Of a stretch of DNA of 64,000 bases, positions 16,895 through 25,206 are shown one piece after another. The first letter of the stretch is position 1, and each line of letters begins with the position of its first letter. A model generated the notes under the pieces. It searched no databases and had not been told where the DNA came from. It was given only the letters and a program-made list of their open reading frames with translations. Made by a program: the position numbers and the translations under genes. Source of the stretch: Streptomyces wuyuanensis (lineage in GTDB: Bacteria > Actinomycetota > Actinomycetes > Streptomycetales > Streptomycetaceae); the NCBI RefSeq assembly GCF_900103455.1, contig NZ_FNHI01000031.1:1-64000 (forward strand), in the 5' to 3' direction.

Positions 16895-17380
16895 CTACGC
16901 CTCGGCGCCGGCGGGATAGGCGAACCGGGTCAGCAGATCCATCAACATCTCGGGCTCGCCCGGCCCCAGTTCGGCAACCAGACTCTCGGCAAGCGGCACC
17001 GCCGCCACATGAGCCGCGTCGAAGAGCTCGACGCCCTGCGGCGTGATCTCCACCGCCCGCGCCCTCCGGTCGCCCGGAACAGCCTTGCGTACGGCCAGAC
17101 CTCGACGCTCCAGGTCGTCGACGACCCGCATGATCCCCGCCTTGTCCGACCCCGTCGCCGCCGCCAAGTCCCGCTGCACCGTGGCGCCGCGGTCGACCAG
17201 CACGATCAGCACGGCGAAGTGCCGTAGCTCGATGCCGAGCGGGCGAAGTGCCTCCGCCATCACCGCCGCCGCCCGCCAGTGGGCCTGGCGCAGCAGCAGA
17301 CCGAGGGCGAATGGCGAGGCCTCCCCGCGGCGGTCGGTCGCACGCGAGGCGGTGGGCGAGAGAGGAACGTCGGCCGTCAT
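16895..17380 (-). CDS. MarR-family transcriptional regulator
   Basis: 161 residues with the winged helix-turn-helix of the MarR family: the recognition region GATVQRDLAAATGSDKAGIMRVVDDLERRGLAVRK (split here, about 75-108) and the wing PGDRRARAVEIT. MarR dimers usually repress redox or efflux genes and lose DNA binding with phenolic or oxidised ligands. No Cys is present in the DNA-binding core, so a small-molecule ligand is more likely than thiol oxidation. The gene is preceded by its own near-perfect palindrome. It sits close to the nitroreductase and azoreductase genes, whose shared palindrome carries the same core. Confidence 0.9.
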   Translation of the reverse strand: MTADVPLSPTASRATDRRGEASPFALGLLLRQAHWRAAAVMAEALRPLGIELRHFAVLIVLVDRGATVQRDLAAATGSDKAGIMRVVDDLERRGLAVRKAVPGDRRARAVEITPQGVELFDAAHVAAVPLAESLVAELGPGEPEMLMDLLTRFAYPAGAEA

Positions 17381-17403
17381 AGGCGCACACTACCAGCTAT
17401 TCA

Positions 17404-17428
17404 TTCATTCAATACGGTATCGAATGAA
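17404..17428. promoter_or_regulatory. Near-perfect palindrome upstream of the MarR gene
   Basis: Outer arms TTCATTC and GAATGAA, inner arms ATAC and GTAT, one mismatch pair and a single central G. It ends 24 bases from the MarR start. Bases 17405-17415 (TCATTCAATAC) repeat the core of the palindrome at 15751-15778. It is probably the autoregulatory operator. Confidence 0.65.
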
Positions 17429-17501
17429 ATTAAGTACGGGGCCGTCCGCACCCGGACCTCCGACCGCGGCCGGCCGGCGCCGGGGCTCCGCCGCCCCCAA
17501 G

Positions 17502-18113
17502 TCAGGCCGACCGCCCGCCTTCCAGGTCGACCGTGGTCGTGAGCCGCACGACGGCCGGCGCCCGGGGGACGGAGCCGAACCCGAAGCGCACGGGCGGCTC
17601 GACGGGGGCGAGCGGCCCCAGATCCACCCCCTCGAAGACGGCATCGGCGGTCACGACGGGCAGAAGGTCCTGCACCCCGTACCACTCACGACGGCCGAAC
17701 CCGCTTGCGCCGCGGGTCCGCACACCCGGCATCAGCCGCGCCGGGAGGTCGACCAGCGCGCTCCACGCCGGCCGGGCGGCGAGCGAGCGGGGCACGGCCC
17801 GCAGCAGCCATCCCAGCCCTCCGCGCCGCCCGGTGCCGAAGCGCAGCCGCAGCGACGGCGCCGCAACAGCCCAGTCCTTCTCCCCGGCGTTCACGTCCAC
17901 CGGCACGATCCGTACCTCGTCGAACGCATAGGTCGCGGCGACGAAGTCGCCGATTTCACGGGACGGGGCCAGCAGCAGACGCTCCCCACTCGCCCGCTCG
18001 ATCATGACGTCACTGAACGCCCCGAACGGCGATCGCACCCAGCGCCCCAGCACCAGACGAACACCCGACCGGGTGCCGATCCCCGCGATCCACCCCTCGA
18101 ACCGAAGCCGCAC
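17502..18113 (-). CDS. Conserved actinobacterial hypothetical protein
   Basis: 203 residues from the GTG at 18113, which has a GAGGAGG site; a longer frame to 18170 is possible but its first 19 residues look unlike the rest. The sequence is beta-rich and basic, with FEGWIAGIGTRSGVRLVLGRW near the start and PFGAFSDVM after it. No catalytic motif, signal peptide or long membrane helix is visible. I recognise the type as a common Streptomyces protein of unknown function. It is divergent from the epoxide hydrolase gene. Confidence 0.7.
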   Translation of the reverse strand: MRLRFEGWIAGIGTRSGVRLVLGRWVRSPFGAFSDVMIERASGERLLLAPSREIGDFVAATYAFDEVRIVPVDVNAGEKDWAVAAPSLRLRFGTGRRGGLGWLLRAVPRSLAARPAWSALVDLPARLMPGVRTRGASGFGRREWYGVQDLLPVVTADAVFEGVDLGPLAPVEPPVRFGFGSVPRAPAVVRLTTTVDLEGGRSA

Positions 18114-18210
18114 GCCCCTCCTCGCCTCCCTTCCGAACAGGACTTCCGCCGAGCACCGCACGCCACCCAACCCCGCCCGAAAGGACAGGGATTTCCTTAT
18201 TTGCCCATTT

Positions 18211-18224
18211 GTAAACGTTTGCGC
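18211..18224. promoter_or_regulatory. Candidate LacI-type operator in an AT-rich promoter region
   Basis: TGTAAACGTTTGCG has the AAACGTTT palindromic core with a central CG, as in LacI-family sites. It lies in the only AT-rich stretch (18185-18245) of the 350-base region between two divergent genes, about 240 bases before the epoxide hydrolase start. No LacI gene is in the window. Confidence 0.3.
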
Positions 18225-18463
18225 TGCATGTTAGCTTTCTGTCGCGGAGCCAACGCCGCTCCCTTGTGCCGCGCGGCATCACCGATGCTCTCGCGGTTCT
18301 GCTCGTGCCGGGGGCCGTCGCCGAGGGGCGCGGCCGATACGGCATCTACCGCGCCAACGACAGCGCGATGTCCCGGAGTTCAGCCACGGGACCAATTCCA
18401 TTCTCGCCCCACGCGCGGCGCGCGGGTGGCGCACGCGCGGGCCACTCCACCAGGGAGAGGCAC

Positions 18464-19672
18464 ATGTCCGATACATCCGACCCTACGGCGGTCCGGCCGT
18501 TCACGTTCGACATCCCCGATTCGGAGCTCGACGGACTGCGAGATCGGATCCTGGCCACACGCTGGCCCGAGGAGGAGACCGTCAAGGACCAGTCGCAGGG
18601 CACGCCGTTCGCGACGCTCCGGGCACTCGCGCAGTACTGGGCCTCGGAGTACGACTGGCGCAAGGTCGAGGCAAAGCTCAAGGCGCTGCCGCACTTCGTC
18701 ACCGAGATCGACGGGCTGGACATCCACTTCATCCATGTGCGTTCGAAGCACGAGGACGCCCTGCCGCTGCTCGTGACGCACGGATGGCCCGGCTCGGTCA
18801 TCGAGCAGTTGAAGATCATCGAGCCGCTCGCCGATCCCACCGCCCACGGCGGCGACGCGTCCGACGCCTTCCACTTGGTGGTGCCGTCGATGCCCGGTTA
18901 CGGCTTCTCCGGCAAGCCGTCGGAGCCCGGCTGGAACCCCGAGCGGATGGCCAGGGCCTGGGGCGAGCTCATGAAGCGCCTGGGATACACCAGGTATGCG
19001 GCACAAGGGGGCGACTGGGGCGCGATCGTCACCGACATCATGGGGGTCCAGGAGCCCGAAGGGCTGATCGGGATCCACACCAACATGGCCAACGCGGTGC
19101 CGCCCGCCGTCATGGCCGCCATCGAGGGCGGCGACCCGGTGCCCGACGACGTTTCCCTCAGCCCGGAGGAGAACGAGGCCGTCGAGCAACTCAGGTCCGC
19201 CTACGCGGATGTGCCCTACGCCTACCAGATGGGCACGGCCCCCCAGACGCTCGCCGGACTGGTCGACTCGCCGGTCGGCCTCGCCGCGTTCATGCTCGAC
19301 CACGACTGGCAGAGCCTGGAGATGATCTCCCGGTCCTTCGCCGGCGAACCCGAGGGGCTGACGCGCGACGACGTCCTGGACAACATCACGCTGTTCTGGC
19401 TGACGAAGTCGGCGGTCTCCGCGGCACGTCTGTACTGGGAGACGGCCCAGGCCGGGATCTCCTTCTTCGGCGCCAAGGGCGTCAGGCTCCCCGTCGCCGC
19501 CAGCGTCTTCCCCACGGAGATGTACCGGCCCCCGAAGAGCTGGGCGGAGAAGGCGTATCCGAACCTCATCCACTACAACAGGGTCCCCGAGGGAGGGCAC
19601 TTCGCCGCCTGGGAGCAACCCGGGTACTTCGTCGACGAGGTTCGCACAGGGCTGCGGCCGCTCCGCGGGTGA
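18464..19672 (+). CDS. Epoxide hydrolase, alpha/beta-hydrolase with EHN domain
   Basis: 402 residues. The N-terminal 110 residues form the EHN domain (PFTFDIPDSELDGLRDRI). The core has the oxyanion motif HGWPGS (106-111) and the nucleophile Asp184 in GGDWGA. The catalytic His is in PEGGHFAAWEQP near residue 378. Members open epoxides to diols through an ester on the Asp. The ATG at 18464 is preceded by GGGAGAGG. There is no signal peptide, so it acts in the cytoplasm. It stands alone with its own terminator. Confidence 0.93.
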   Translation: MSDTSDPTAVRPFTFDIPDSELDGLRDRILATRWPEEETVKDQSQGTPFATLRALAQYWASEYDWRKVEAKLKALPHFVTEIDGLDIHFIHVRSKHEDALPLLVTHGWPGSVIEQLKIIEPLADPTAHGGDASDAFHLVVPSMPGYGFSGKPSEPGWNPERMARAWGELMKRLGYTRYAAQGGDWGAIVTDIMGVQEPEGLIGIHTNMANAVPPAVMAAIEGGDPVPDDVSLSPEENEAVEQLRSAYADVPYAYQMGTAPQTLAGLVDSPVGLAAFMLDHDWQSLEMISRSFAGEPEGLTRDDVLDNITLFWLTKSAVSAARLYWETAQAGISFFGAKGVRLPVAASVFPTEMYRPPKSWAEKAYPNLIHYNRVPEGGHFAAWEQPGYFVDEVRTGLRPLRG

Positions 19673-19697
19673 CGGCGCGGCTCCGGTGAGGGACCGA

Positions 19698-19735
19698 TCA
19701 CGGTGCCCGGCAGCGGAGTTCGCCGGGCACCGTGA
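19698..19735. terminator. Bidirectional hairpin terminator
   Basis: A perfect 14-bp stem (19698-19711 with 19722-19735) and a 10-base loop between convergent genes. Confidence 0.75.
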
Positions 19736-19847
19736 CCAGTCGGGCGCGCCGTGGAGCGTGCGGCCCCGCCCACCCCCGGTCCTTCACGGCGGAAGGGACA
19801 GCCGGCGGGGCCCTTCATGGGGAAGGGCACCGCCGGCAGGCCGTTCG

Positions 19848-20111
19848 TCAGCAGCCGCCGCCGCAGCCGCCTCCCCCGCCCCCGCAGCTGCTGCTGCTGC
19901 TCGACGACGAGGCGTCGCAGCTCCCACCGGCCGCCCACGAGCCCGACGTGACCAGCCAGGTCGACGCCCCCGCGTCCCCCGCACGGACGCCGCCGCCGGC
20001 CCGGCCCTTCCGCGCGCCTGCGGTACGCGTGCCGGCGAAAGCGCGACTCACCCATACGATCGCGCCGATCAGCACGATGGCGGCGGCCACCACGGCAACA
20101 GTGACTCCCAT
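19848..20111 (-). CDS. Small membrane protein with Gly/Cys-rich tail
   Basis: 87 residues. One N-terminal membrane helix (about 4-24, VAVVAAAIVLIGAIVWVSRAF) is followed by a basic Gly-rich middle and a striking tail with a run of eight Ser and then CGGGGGGCGGGC. Such tails occur on many short actinomycete proteins; the function is unknown, and metal binding or heterocycle formation is only a guess. The ATG at 20111 has AAAGGTGAGG upstream. Confidence 0.7.
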   Translation of the reverse strand: MGVTVAVVAAAIVLIGAIVWVSRAFAGTRTAGARKGRAGGGVRAGDAGASTWLVTSGSWAAGGSCDASSSSSSSSCGGGGGGCGGGC

Positions 20112-20764
20112 GACCTCACCTTTCCGTCCCCCGAAGCGAGGATGTTCCCCGTGCGAGCGGGATGCCCGAACACCGGCTGGTTCAAAGCAGAGTTGAGGTA
20201 ATCCAGAGGTTCGGCGCCAGAGGACCGCCGGTCGGTGCGCGGAGCGTGAGCGCGTGGAGGCGTCCGGGCGCAGTGTGGTCGCACCGCCGACTCGGCGAAC
20301 GGGCCGGCTGCCCCGCCGAGCGACCCGTGGACCCGCCGAGGGATCACGATGCGGACAGCGGCCATCCCACTGCGGAGGCAGGCGCGAGGGCGCCGGGCCC
20401 CGGCCGGTACGGCATGCGCGGCGCGTACGCCTCTCGGCCCGTCCGACGGCACTTGCGCCCCCGCCGCGCGACGGCGGGCAGCAGGGGCTCTGCAGGCGAC
20501 CCGGGTCGCGGCGAGGCCGGTCTCGGAGAGCCGGTGACCTGCCTCGCTTCGGCGGCGGGCCGTCGCCGGGCGCCTCCCACCGCCCCGGCACGTCCGGCGC
20601 CTCCGCCAGGACCCCTTGGACGCCCGCAGGCAACCCGTCTTACCGGGAGGAGCAGAAGGCGCGCCGCACACCTTTTTTAAGCACTTTGCCCATTTTGTGT
20701 GTTCTTATCTTGTCGCCCCTCCAGCGCAGCCGGGGCATCGGACGTGGCGATGAGGAGACAACAC
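20112..20764. other. Long gap with AT-rich promoter at its right end
   Basis: About 650 bases. 20112-20660 shows no protein-like frame. Around 20671-20715 the sequence turns AT-rich (a T6 run and several TTTTG/TTCTTATCTT tracts), which is probably the promoter of the secreted beta-helix gene. Confidence 0.5.
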
Positions 20765-22192
20765 GTGTCTGAACTGCAGAGCTCGACCAGGCGCGCGCCC
20801 GAAAGGGTCACAGCACTCGGCCGAACGTGGAGGCTGGCGGCGGTCGCGGCCGCGGGACTCACGGTCTTCGCCCCGCATGTGGCAGCGGCTCAGACCGTGG
20901 ACGCACCCGCCCGGCCGAAGACGGAGCGCGCGGTCCCGCTCCCGGCCGCCGGGCAGGACCGGCGGACGACCGCTCACTGCCGCGACGGCGAATGCCGCGA
21001 TGACGAGCCGGGCCGCGGGGACCGCCCCGGTGACGGTCGCGGGGATCGCCGCACCGTCAGGGTGCCCTGCGACACCGACGCACTGATCGCCGCGATCACG
21101 GAAGCCAACACCAGGACCGACCGGAAGCTCAGCCTCGCCGGCAGGTGCACGTACACGCTGACAGTGAATCTGGGGGGCAGCGGCAACGGGCTGCCGCGCA
21201 TCGTCCAGCCGATCACCATCGACGGCAACGGTGCGACCATCACCCGCGACGCGGGTGCTCCCGACTTCCGCATCCTGCAGATCGCCGACGGCGGCGACCT
21301 CGACCTCAGCGACGTCACGATCTCCGGCGGCAGGAACCCCAACTCCGAGGACGGTGGGGGCATCCTCGTCGAGGAGGCGGGGCGACTCCTCCTCGAGAAG
21401 GTCACCCTCTCCGGGAACACCGCGACGGACGCGGACGGCGCCGGACTCTACAACCAGGGAATCACCGCCATCCGCGACAGCAGCGTCACCGCGAACTCGA
21501 CGAACCGGGACGGCGGCGGCATCTACAACTACTACGCCAAGCTGACCGTCACCAAGACCAGGATCGCGGAGAACACCGCCGAGGACGGTGGCGGCCTCTA
21601 CACGGATTCGGGTGCCGTGACGGTCACCGGGACCCGGTTCGAGCGCAACTCCGCCACCGTCGACGGCGGAGCCATCCACCAGTCCGACGGTTCCGTCGAC
21701 ATCAACGACTCCGTCATCTCCTGGAACACCGCCGGAGGACGGGGTGGGGCCATCCTGCACAACAACGAGGGCCTGCACGTACGTACCAGCCGCATCACCG
21801 ACAACACGGCGGGAGGGAACGGCGGCGCACTCAGCCTGAACGCACCCGCGGTGATCGAGGACACCCTGATCCAGAGGAACACCGCCACCCAGGGCAACGG
21901 CGGTGGTATCCACGTCGCCACCTCCGGCACGGAGGAGGTGTCCATCCGCCGAAGCAAGATCACTCTCAACCAGACCCCGGGCGTCGGCTTCAGCGGCGGC
22001 GGGATCTACATCTCCGCCAACAGCCTCGTCACCCTGACCGACGCCGTGATCACCCGCAACACGTCCCACACGGCTCCCGGAGGTATCAACAACCAGGGCG
22101 TGGTCACCGCCTACGGCACCAACGAGATCACCGACAACTCGCCGACCAACTGCGCCGGCAGCGCCAACCCCGTGCCCGGCTGCGCAGGCTGA
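20765..22192 (+). CDS. Secreted right-handed beta-helix repeat protein
   Basis: 475 residues. A signal peptide is visible at about residues 18-45 (WRLAAVAAAGLTVFAPHVAAAQ). After a charged, Arg/Asp/Gly-rich spacer comes a run of about ten beta-helix turns (from about 115). They carry repeats such as DGGGI, NTATDADGAGLYN, NTAEDGGGL and NTAGGNGGAL, which are like those of polymorphic outer-membrane (Pmp) and pectate-lyase-like folds. No catalytic motif is evident, so it may bind or be structural. The GTG at 20765 is chosen since GAGGAG lies 7 bases before it; in-frame ATG starts lie upstream at 20750 and 20699. A strong terminator follows. Confidence 0.82.
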   Translation: MSELQSSTRRAPERVTALGRTWRLAAVAAAGLTVFAPHVAAAQTVDAPARPKTERAVPLPAAGQDRRTTAHCRDGECRDDEPGRGDRPGDGRGDRRTVRVPCDTDALIAAITEANTRTDRKLSLAGRCTYTLTVNLGGSGNGLPRIVQPITIDGNGATITRDAGAPDFRILQIADGGDLDLSDVTISGGRNPNSEDGGGILVEEAGRLLLEKVTLSGNTATDADGAGLYNQGITAIRDSSVTANSTNRDGGGIYNYYAKLTVTKTRIAENTAEDGGGLYTDSGAVTVTGTRFERNSATVDGGAIHQSDGSVDINDSVISWNTAGGRGGAILHNNEGLHVRTSRITDNTAGGNGGALSLNAPAVIEDTLIQRNTATQGNGGGIHVATSGTEEVSIRRSKITLNQTPGVGFSGGGIYISANSLVTLTDAVITRNTSHTAPGGINNQGVVTAYGTNEITDNSPTNCAGSANPVPGCAG

Positions 22193-22215
22193 CCGCCCTC
22201 CACGGCAATCCCGCG

Positions 22216-22247
22216 CGGCCCGCCGGAGCTCCCGCTCCGGCGGGCCG
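22216..22247. terminator. Hairpin terminator
   Basis: A 14-bp perfect stem (22216-22229 with 22234-22247) and a 4-base loop, 24 bases after the beta-helix gene and facing the convergent antiporter gene. Confidence 0.75.
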
Positions 22248-22473
22248 CCGAGCCACCCCACGCCGGCCGGGGACCGCGCCGTACATCCGACCTCCCTCGT
22301 GGAGGAACGGCACGGTCCTCGGGCCGCATTCGCCAGGTTCCGATGCGGAAGTACGAACCGTCACCGCCCGCATCCGCGGGGACGGCACCGCCGGAACCCG
22401 GCCGAATGACGTGTCCCGGGCCTGCTCCCCGCACCCGCGCGGACGGTCCGGGCACACGACCCGGACGGCGCCG

Positions 22474-23682
22474 TCATTCCCTCTCCGGATCGCGGTCCGA
22501 TGCCGAGGCCCCGCGGGACCGGTTCAGCAACGGCAGGGCCATCGGAGGGAACAGGATCACCGACAGCAGACCCGCCGCCACCAGCGCGGCGGCATTGGCC
22601 GGCCGGATCGCGTCCAGCATCACACCGATCGTCGTGGCGGCCACGATGAACGGGAGGGAGGTCGCCTGCAGGAGACCGCTCGCCAGGACCTCGGCGCGCG
22701 AGAGGCCGGCCCTGCGGTAGACCAGGGCGGGCAGCCCCCGTACGAGCAGGAGCGCGGCCAGGAACATCGGCACCCTCAGTGCCGTCCCCACGTCCGCGAA
22801 CAGGGCTCCGAGGTCGAACTCGATTCCGCTGGTCACGAAGAACACGGGGACGAGGAACCCGTATCCGAGACCTTCCAGCTTGACGTGGAACTGCGGATGC
22901 GTGCGTTCGGCGTCGGGATCGACGAACCGCAGTACGACCCCTGCGACAAAGGCGCCGAGGATGGCCTCGAACCCGAGGTGCAGGGCGATCGCGGACAGGC
23001 CGACGATCAGCACCATCGTCAGGCGGATCCGGACCTGGGCACTCGTGTCCGCCATCGTCATCACCGTCCGGGACACCGCCATGGAGCGTCCCGCACCCAC
23101 GGCGACCACCACGACGAGCACCGCCAGGCACGCGAGCCCCAGCAGGAGGAGCAGTCGGGCGGCCGGCGTCGAGGAGTGCTCCGAGAAGAACAGCGACAGC
23201 AGCAGTACCGCGCATATGTCGCCTGCCGAGGCACCGCCGATGGTCAGCCGTCCGACCGGCCGGTCGACCGCGTCGGCGTCCTTGAGGATCGGGACCAGGA
23301 GTCCCAGGGACGTGGCCACCAGCGCGGTGCCGATCAGCAGCGGGCTCTCGACCAGTCCGGCGGTGTGGAGCAGCCAGCCGACAGCCGAGGCCAGCACGAG
23401 CGAGGCCAGCAGACCGAGGCCGACGAGCTTCGCCGGCGGCCCCTGCAGGTGCCTGGTGTCGATCTCGAGCCCGGCGAGGAACAGCAGGAAGCTCAGCCCG
23501 ATGATGGACAGGGCCTTGACGGTGGAGTCCGCGTGCACCACGTTCAGCACCGCCGGGCCGAGCACGATCCCGGCCACGATCTCCAGGACGGGGCCCGGGA
23601 GCGGAACGCGGGGCACCAGGGCCAGGAGGAACGGGACGCCCGCGGCCACCGCGAGAACGATGACCAGGTTGTCGTACGCCAT
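22474..23682 (-). CDS. Cation:proton antiporter, CPA2 (Kef-type)
   Basis: 402 residues with about 12 membrane helices. The segments GPVLEIVAGIVLGPAVL, FLLFLAGLEID and FEAILGAFVAGVVLRF are typical of CPA2 proteins. These exchange K+ or Na+ for protons. No RCK/TrkA-N domain is attached, so if it is Kef-like it lacks the usual ligand gate. The start ATG at 23682 is followed by an immediate hydrophobic helix. The gene is next to thioredoxin reductase on the same strand with a 71-base gap, an arrangement that may link ion balance with redox state. Confidence 0.9.
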   Translation of the reverse strand: MAYDNLVIVLAVAAGVPFLLALVPRVPLPGPVLEIVAGIVLGPAVLNVVHADSTVKALSIIGLSFLLFLAGLEIDTRHLQGPPAKLVGLGLLASLVLASAVGWLLHTAGLVESPLLIGTALVATSLGLLVPILKDADAVDRPVGRLTIGGASAGDICAVLLLSLFFSEHSSTPAARLLLLLGLACLAVLVVVVAVGAGRSMAVSRTVMTMADTSAQVRIRLTMVLIVGLSAIALHLGFEAILGAFVAGVVLRFVDPDAERTHPQFHVKLEGLGYGFLVPVFFVTSGIEFDLGALFADVGTALRVPMFLAALLLVRGLPALVYRRAGLSRAEVLASGLLQATSLPFIVAATTIGVMLDAIRPANAAALVAAGLLSVILFPPMALPLLNRSRGASASDRDPERE

Positions 23683-23753
23683 GGCGACTCCGGTGTCCTC
23701 GCACCGGGCGAGGAGGGGTCCGCCGCCGTCAGACGGCAGTCCCGCGGCGTGGT

Positions 23754-24752
23754 TCAGTGCACGAGCTCCGCCACGGCCGCGGCCTCGAGGCGGGCTTCCT
23801 CGCAGCTGGTGCAGTCGTCGAGGGCCGCCAGGTAGCGCTCGGCGTCCAGAGCCGCCGCGCAGCCCGTCCCGGCGGCGGTGACTGCCTGCCTGTACTCGTG
23901 GTCGACGACGTCACCGCAGGCGAACACGCCGTCCAGGTTGGTACGGGTGGTCTGGCCCTCGACGGCGATGTAGCCGGCGTGGTCGAGGGAGACCTGGCCT
24001 TTGATCAGCTCGACCCGGGGATCGAGCCCGATGGCGACGAAGACGCCGGTCACCGGAAGGTCGGTCTCCTCACCACTCTCCACGTCCCGCACGCGGACAC
24101 CCTTGACGCTCTCCTCCCCCAGGACGTCGACCACCTCCCGCTGCCACAGGAAGCGGATCTTGTCGTTGCGGTGCGCCCGCTCCTGCATGATCTTCGAGGC
24201 CCGCAGGCTGTCCCGACGGTGCACCACGGTGACCGAGCGCGCGAACTTCGTCAGGAACGTGGCCTCTTCGATGGCGGAGTCCCCACCGCCCACGACCACC
24301 ACGTCCTGGTCCCGGAAGAAGAAGCCGTCGCAGGTGGCGCACCAGCTGACGCCGCGACCGGACAGCCGCTTCTCGTTGGCCAGCCCCAACTCGCGGTAGT
24401 GGGAACCGGTGGCGAGGATGACGGACCTGGCCCGGTGGGTCGTGCCGGCACCGTCGGCGACCTCCTTCACCCGGCCCCCGAGACGGGCCTCCACCACGTC
24501 GTCGGGGATCAACTCCGCCCCGAAACGCTCGGCCTGGGCTCTCATCCTGCCCATCAGATCCGGGCCCAGCACCGGATCGGGGAACCCCGGATAGTTCTCC
24601 ACGTCGGTGGTGTTCATCAAGGCACCGCCGGCGGCGACCGACCCCTCGAACACGACCGGGCGCAGCAGCGCACGAGCCGCGTAGAGCGCGGCCGTGTAGC
24701 CGGCCGGGCCGGAGCCGATGATGATCACTTCCCGTACCGCGTCGTCAGTCAC
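23754..24752 (-). CDS. trxB: Thioredoxin reductase
   Basis: 332 residues with the full low-molecular-weight thioredoxin reductase pattern. The FAD motif GSGPAGYTA is at 13-21, the redox pair CATC is at 138-141, the NADPH motif GGGDSA is at 155-160, and the second FAD motif VFACGDV is near the end. It passes electrons from NADPH to thioredoxin. The C-terminal tail adds a second CxxC (DDCTSCEE) that is not part of the standard core; it may be an extra dithiol. The GTG at 24752 has AGGTG upstream. No thioredoxin gene lies next to it, so it is not the usual trxBA pair and is probably an extra paralogue. Confidence 0.93.
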   Translation of the reverse strand: MTDDAVREVIIIGSGPAGYTAALYAARALLRPVVFEGSVAAGGALMNTTDVENYPGFPDPVLGPDLMGRMRAQAERFGAELIPDDVVEARLGGRVKEVADGAGTTHRARSVILATGSHYRELGLANEKRLSGRGVSWCATCDGFFFRDQDVVVVGGGDSAIEEATFLTKFARSVTVVHRRDSLRASKIMQERAHRNDKIRFLWQREVVDVLGEESVKGVRVRDVESGEETDLPVTGVFVAIGLDPRVELIKGQVSLDHAGYIAVEGQTTRTNLDGVFACGDVVDHEYRQAVTAAGTGCAAALDAERYLAALDDCTSCEEARLEAAAVAELVH

Positions 24753-25206
24753 GTCGATCACCTGCTGAGTTCGGGAAACGGACGCGCCCGGCCCGGCAGG
24801 CACCTTCCACGCCGCCTGTTGCACGGCGCCACGGCAGCCAACGGCAGTCGGAGTCCGTTGTGACGGAGCCTTCGCCGCCACCGGACGAACGCCGGCCGCG
24901 GCGCGCCACAGGCACGGTTCCCGCGTCGGACGCCTCCACCATGCACACGCGAGGAGCCGCGGCGCATCCCGATCGCCTCGCGGACTGCGCGCACGCGGGA
25001 TCCGACGCCGCTGTCCCCGCACCGGGGACGGTACGGAGCTGTGCGGCTCCGTTGCGTGGCGGAACGGCCTCAGGGCAGGCAGCGGCCACATCGGCATCGG
25101 CATCGGCATCGGCATCGGCATCGGCAACACCCGACCGCTCCCGCGACGTCGCCGCGCACCTCGTACCGGCGCGGGCGTCTGCCGGGCCGGTCCGTCGCGA
25201 GAGGCC
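24753..25206. other. Gap between thioredoxin reductase and phosphatase genes
   Basis: About 450 bases with no convincing gene on either strand. It contains the hexanucleotide repeat listed separately. The rest is ordinary GC-rich sequence. Confidence 0.5.
25089..25124. repeat. Hexanucleotide microsatellite, six units
   Basis: Six perfect tandem CATCGG units in a non-coding stretch upstream of thioredoxin reductase. Such runs can change length by slippage. Confidence 0.9.

Noticed and set aside
25041..25160. Coding use of the CATCGG repeat (Met-Pro repeats)
   Set aside because: It would need a frame extending far upstream of the thioredoxin reductase start without any ribosome-binding site.
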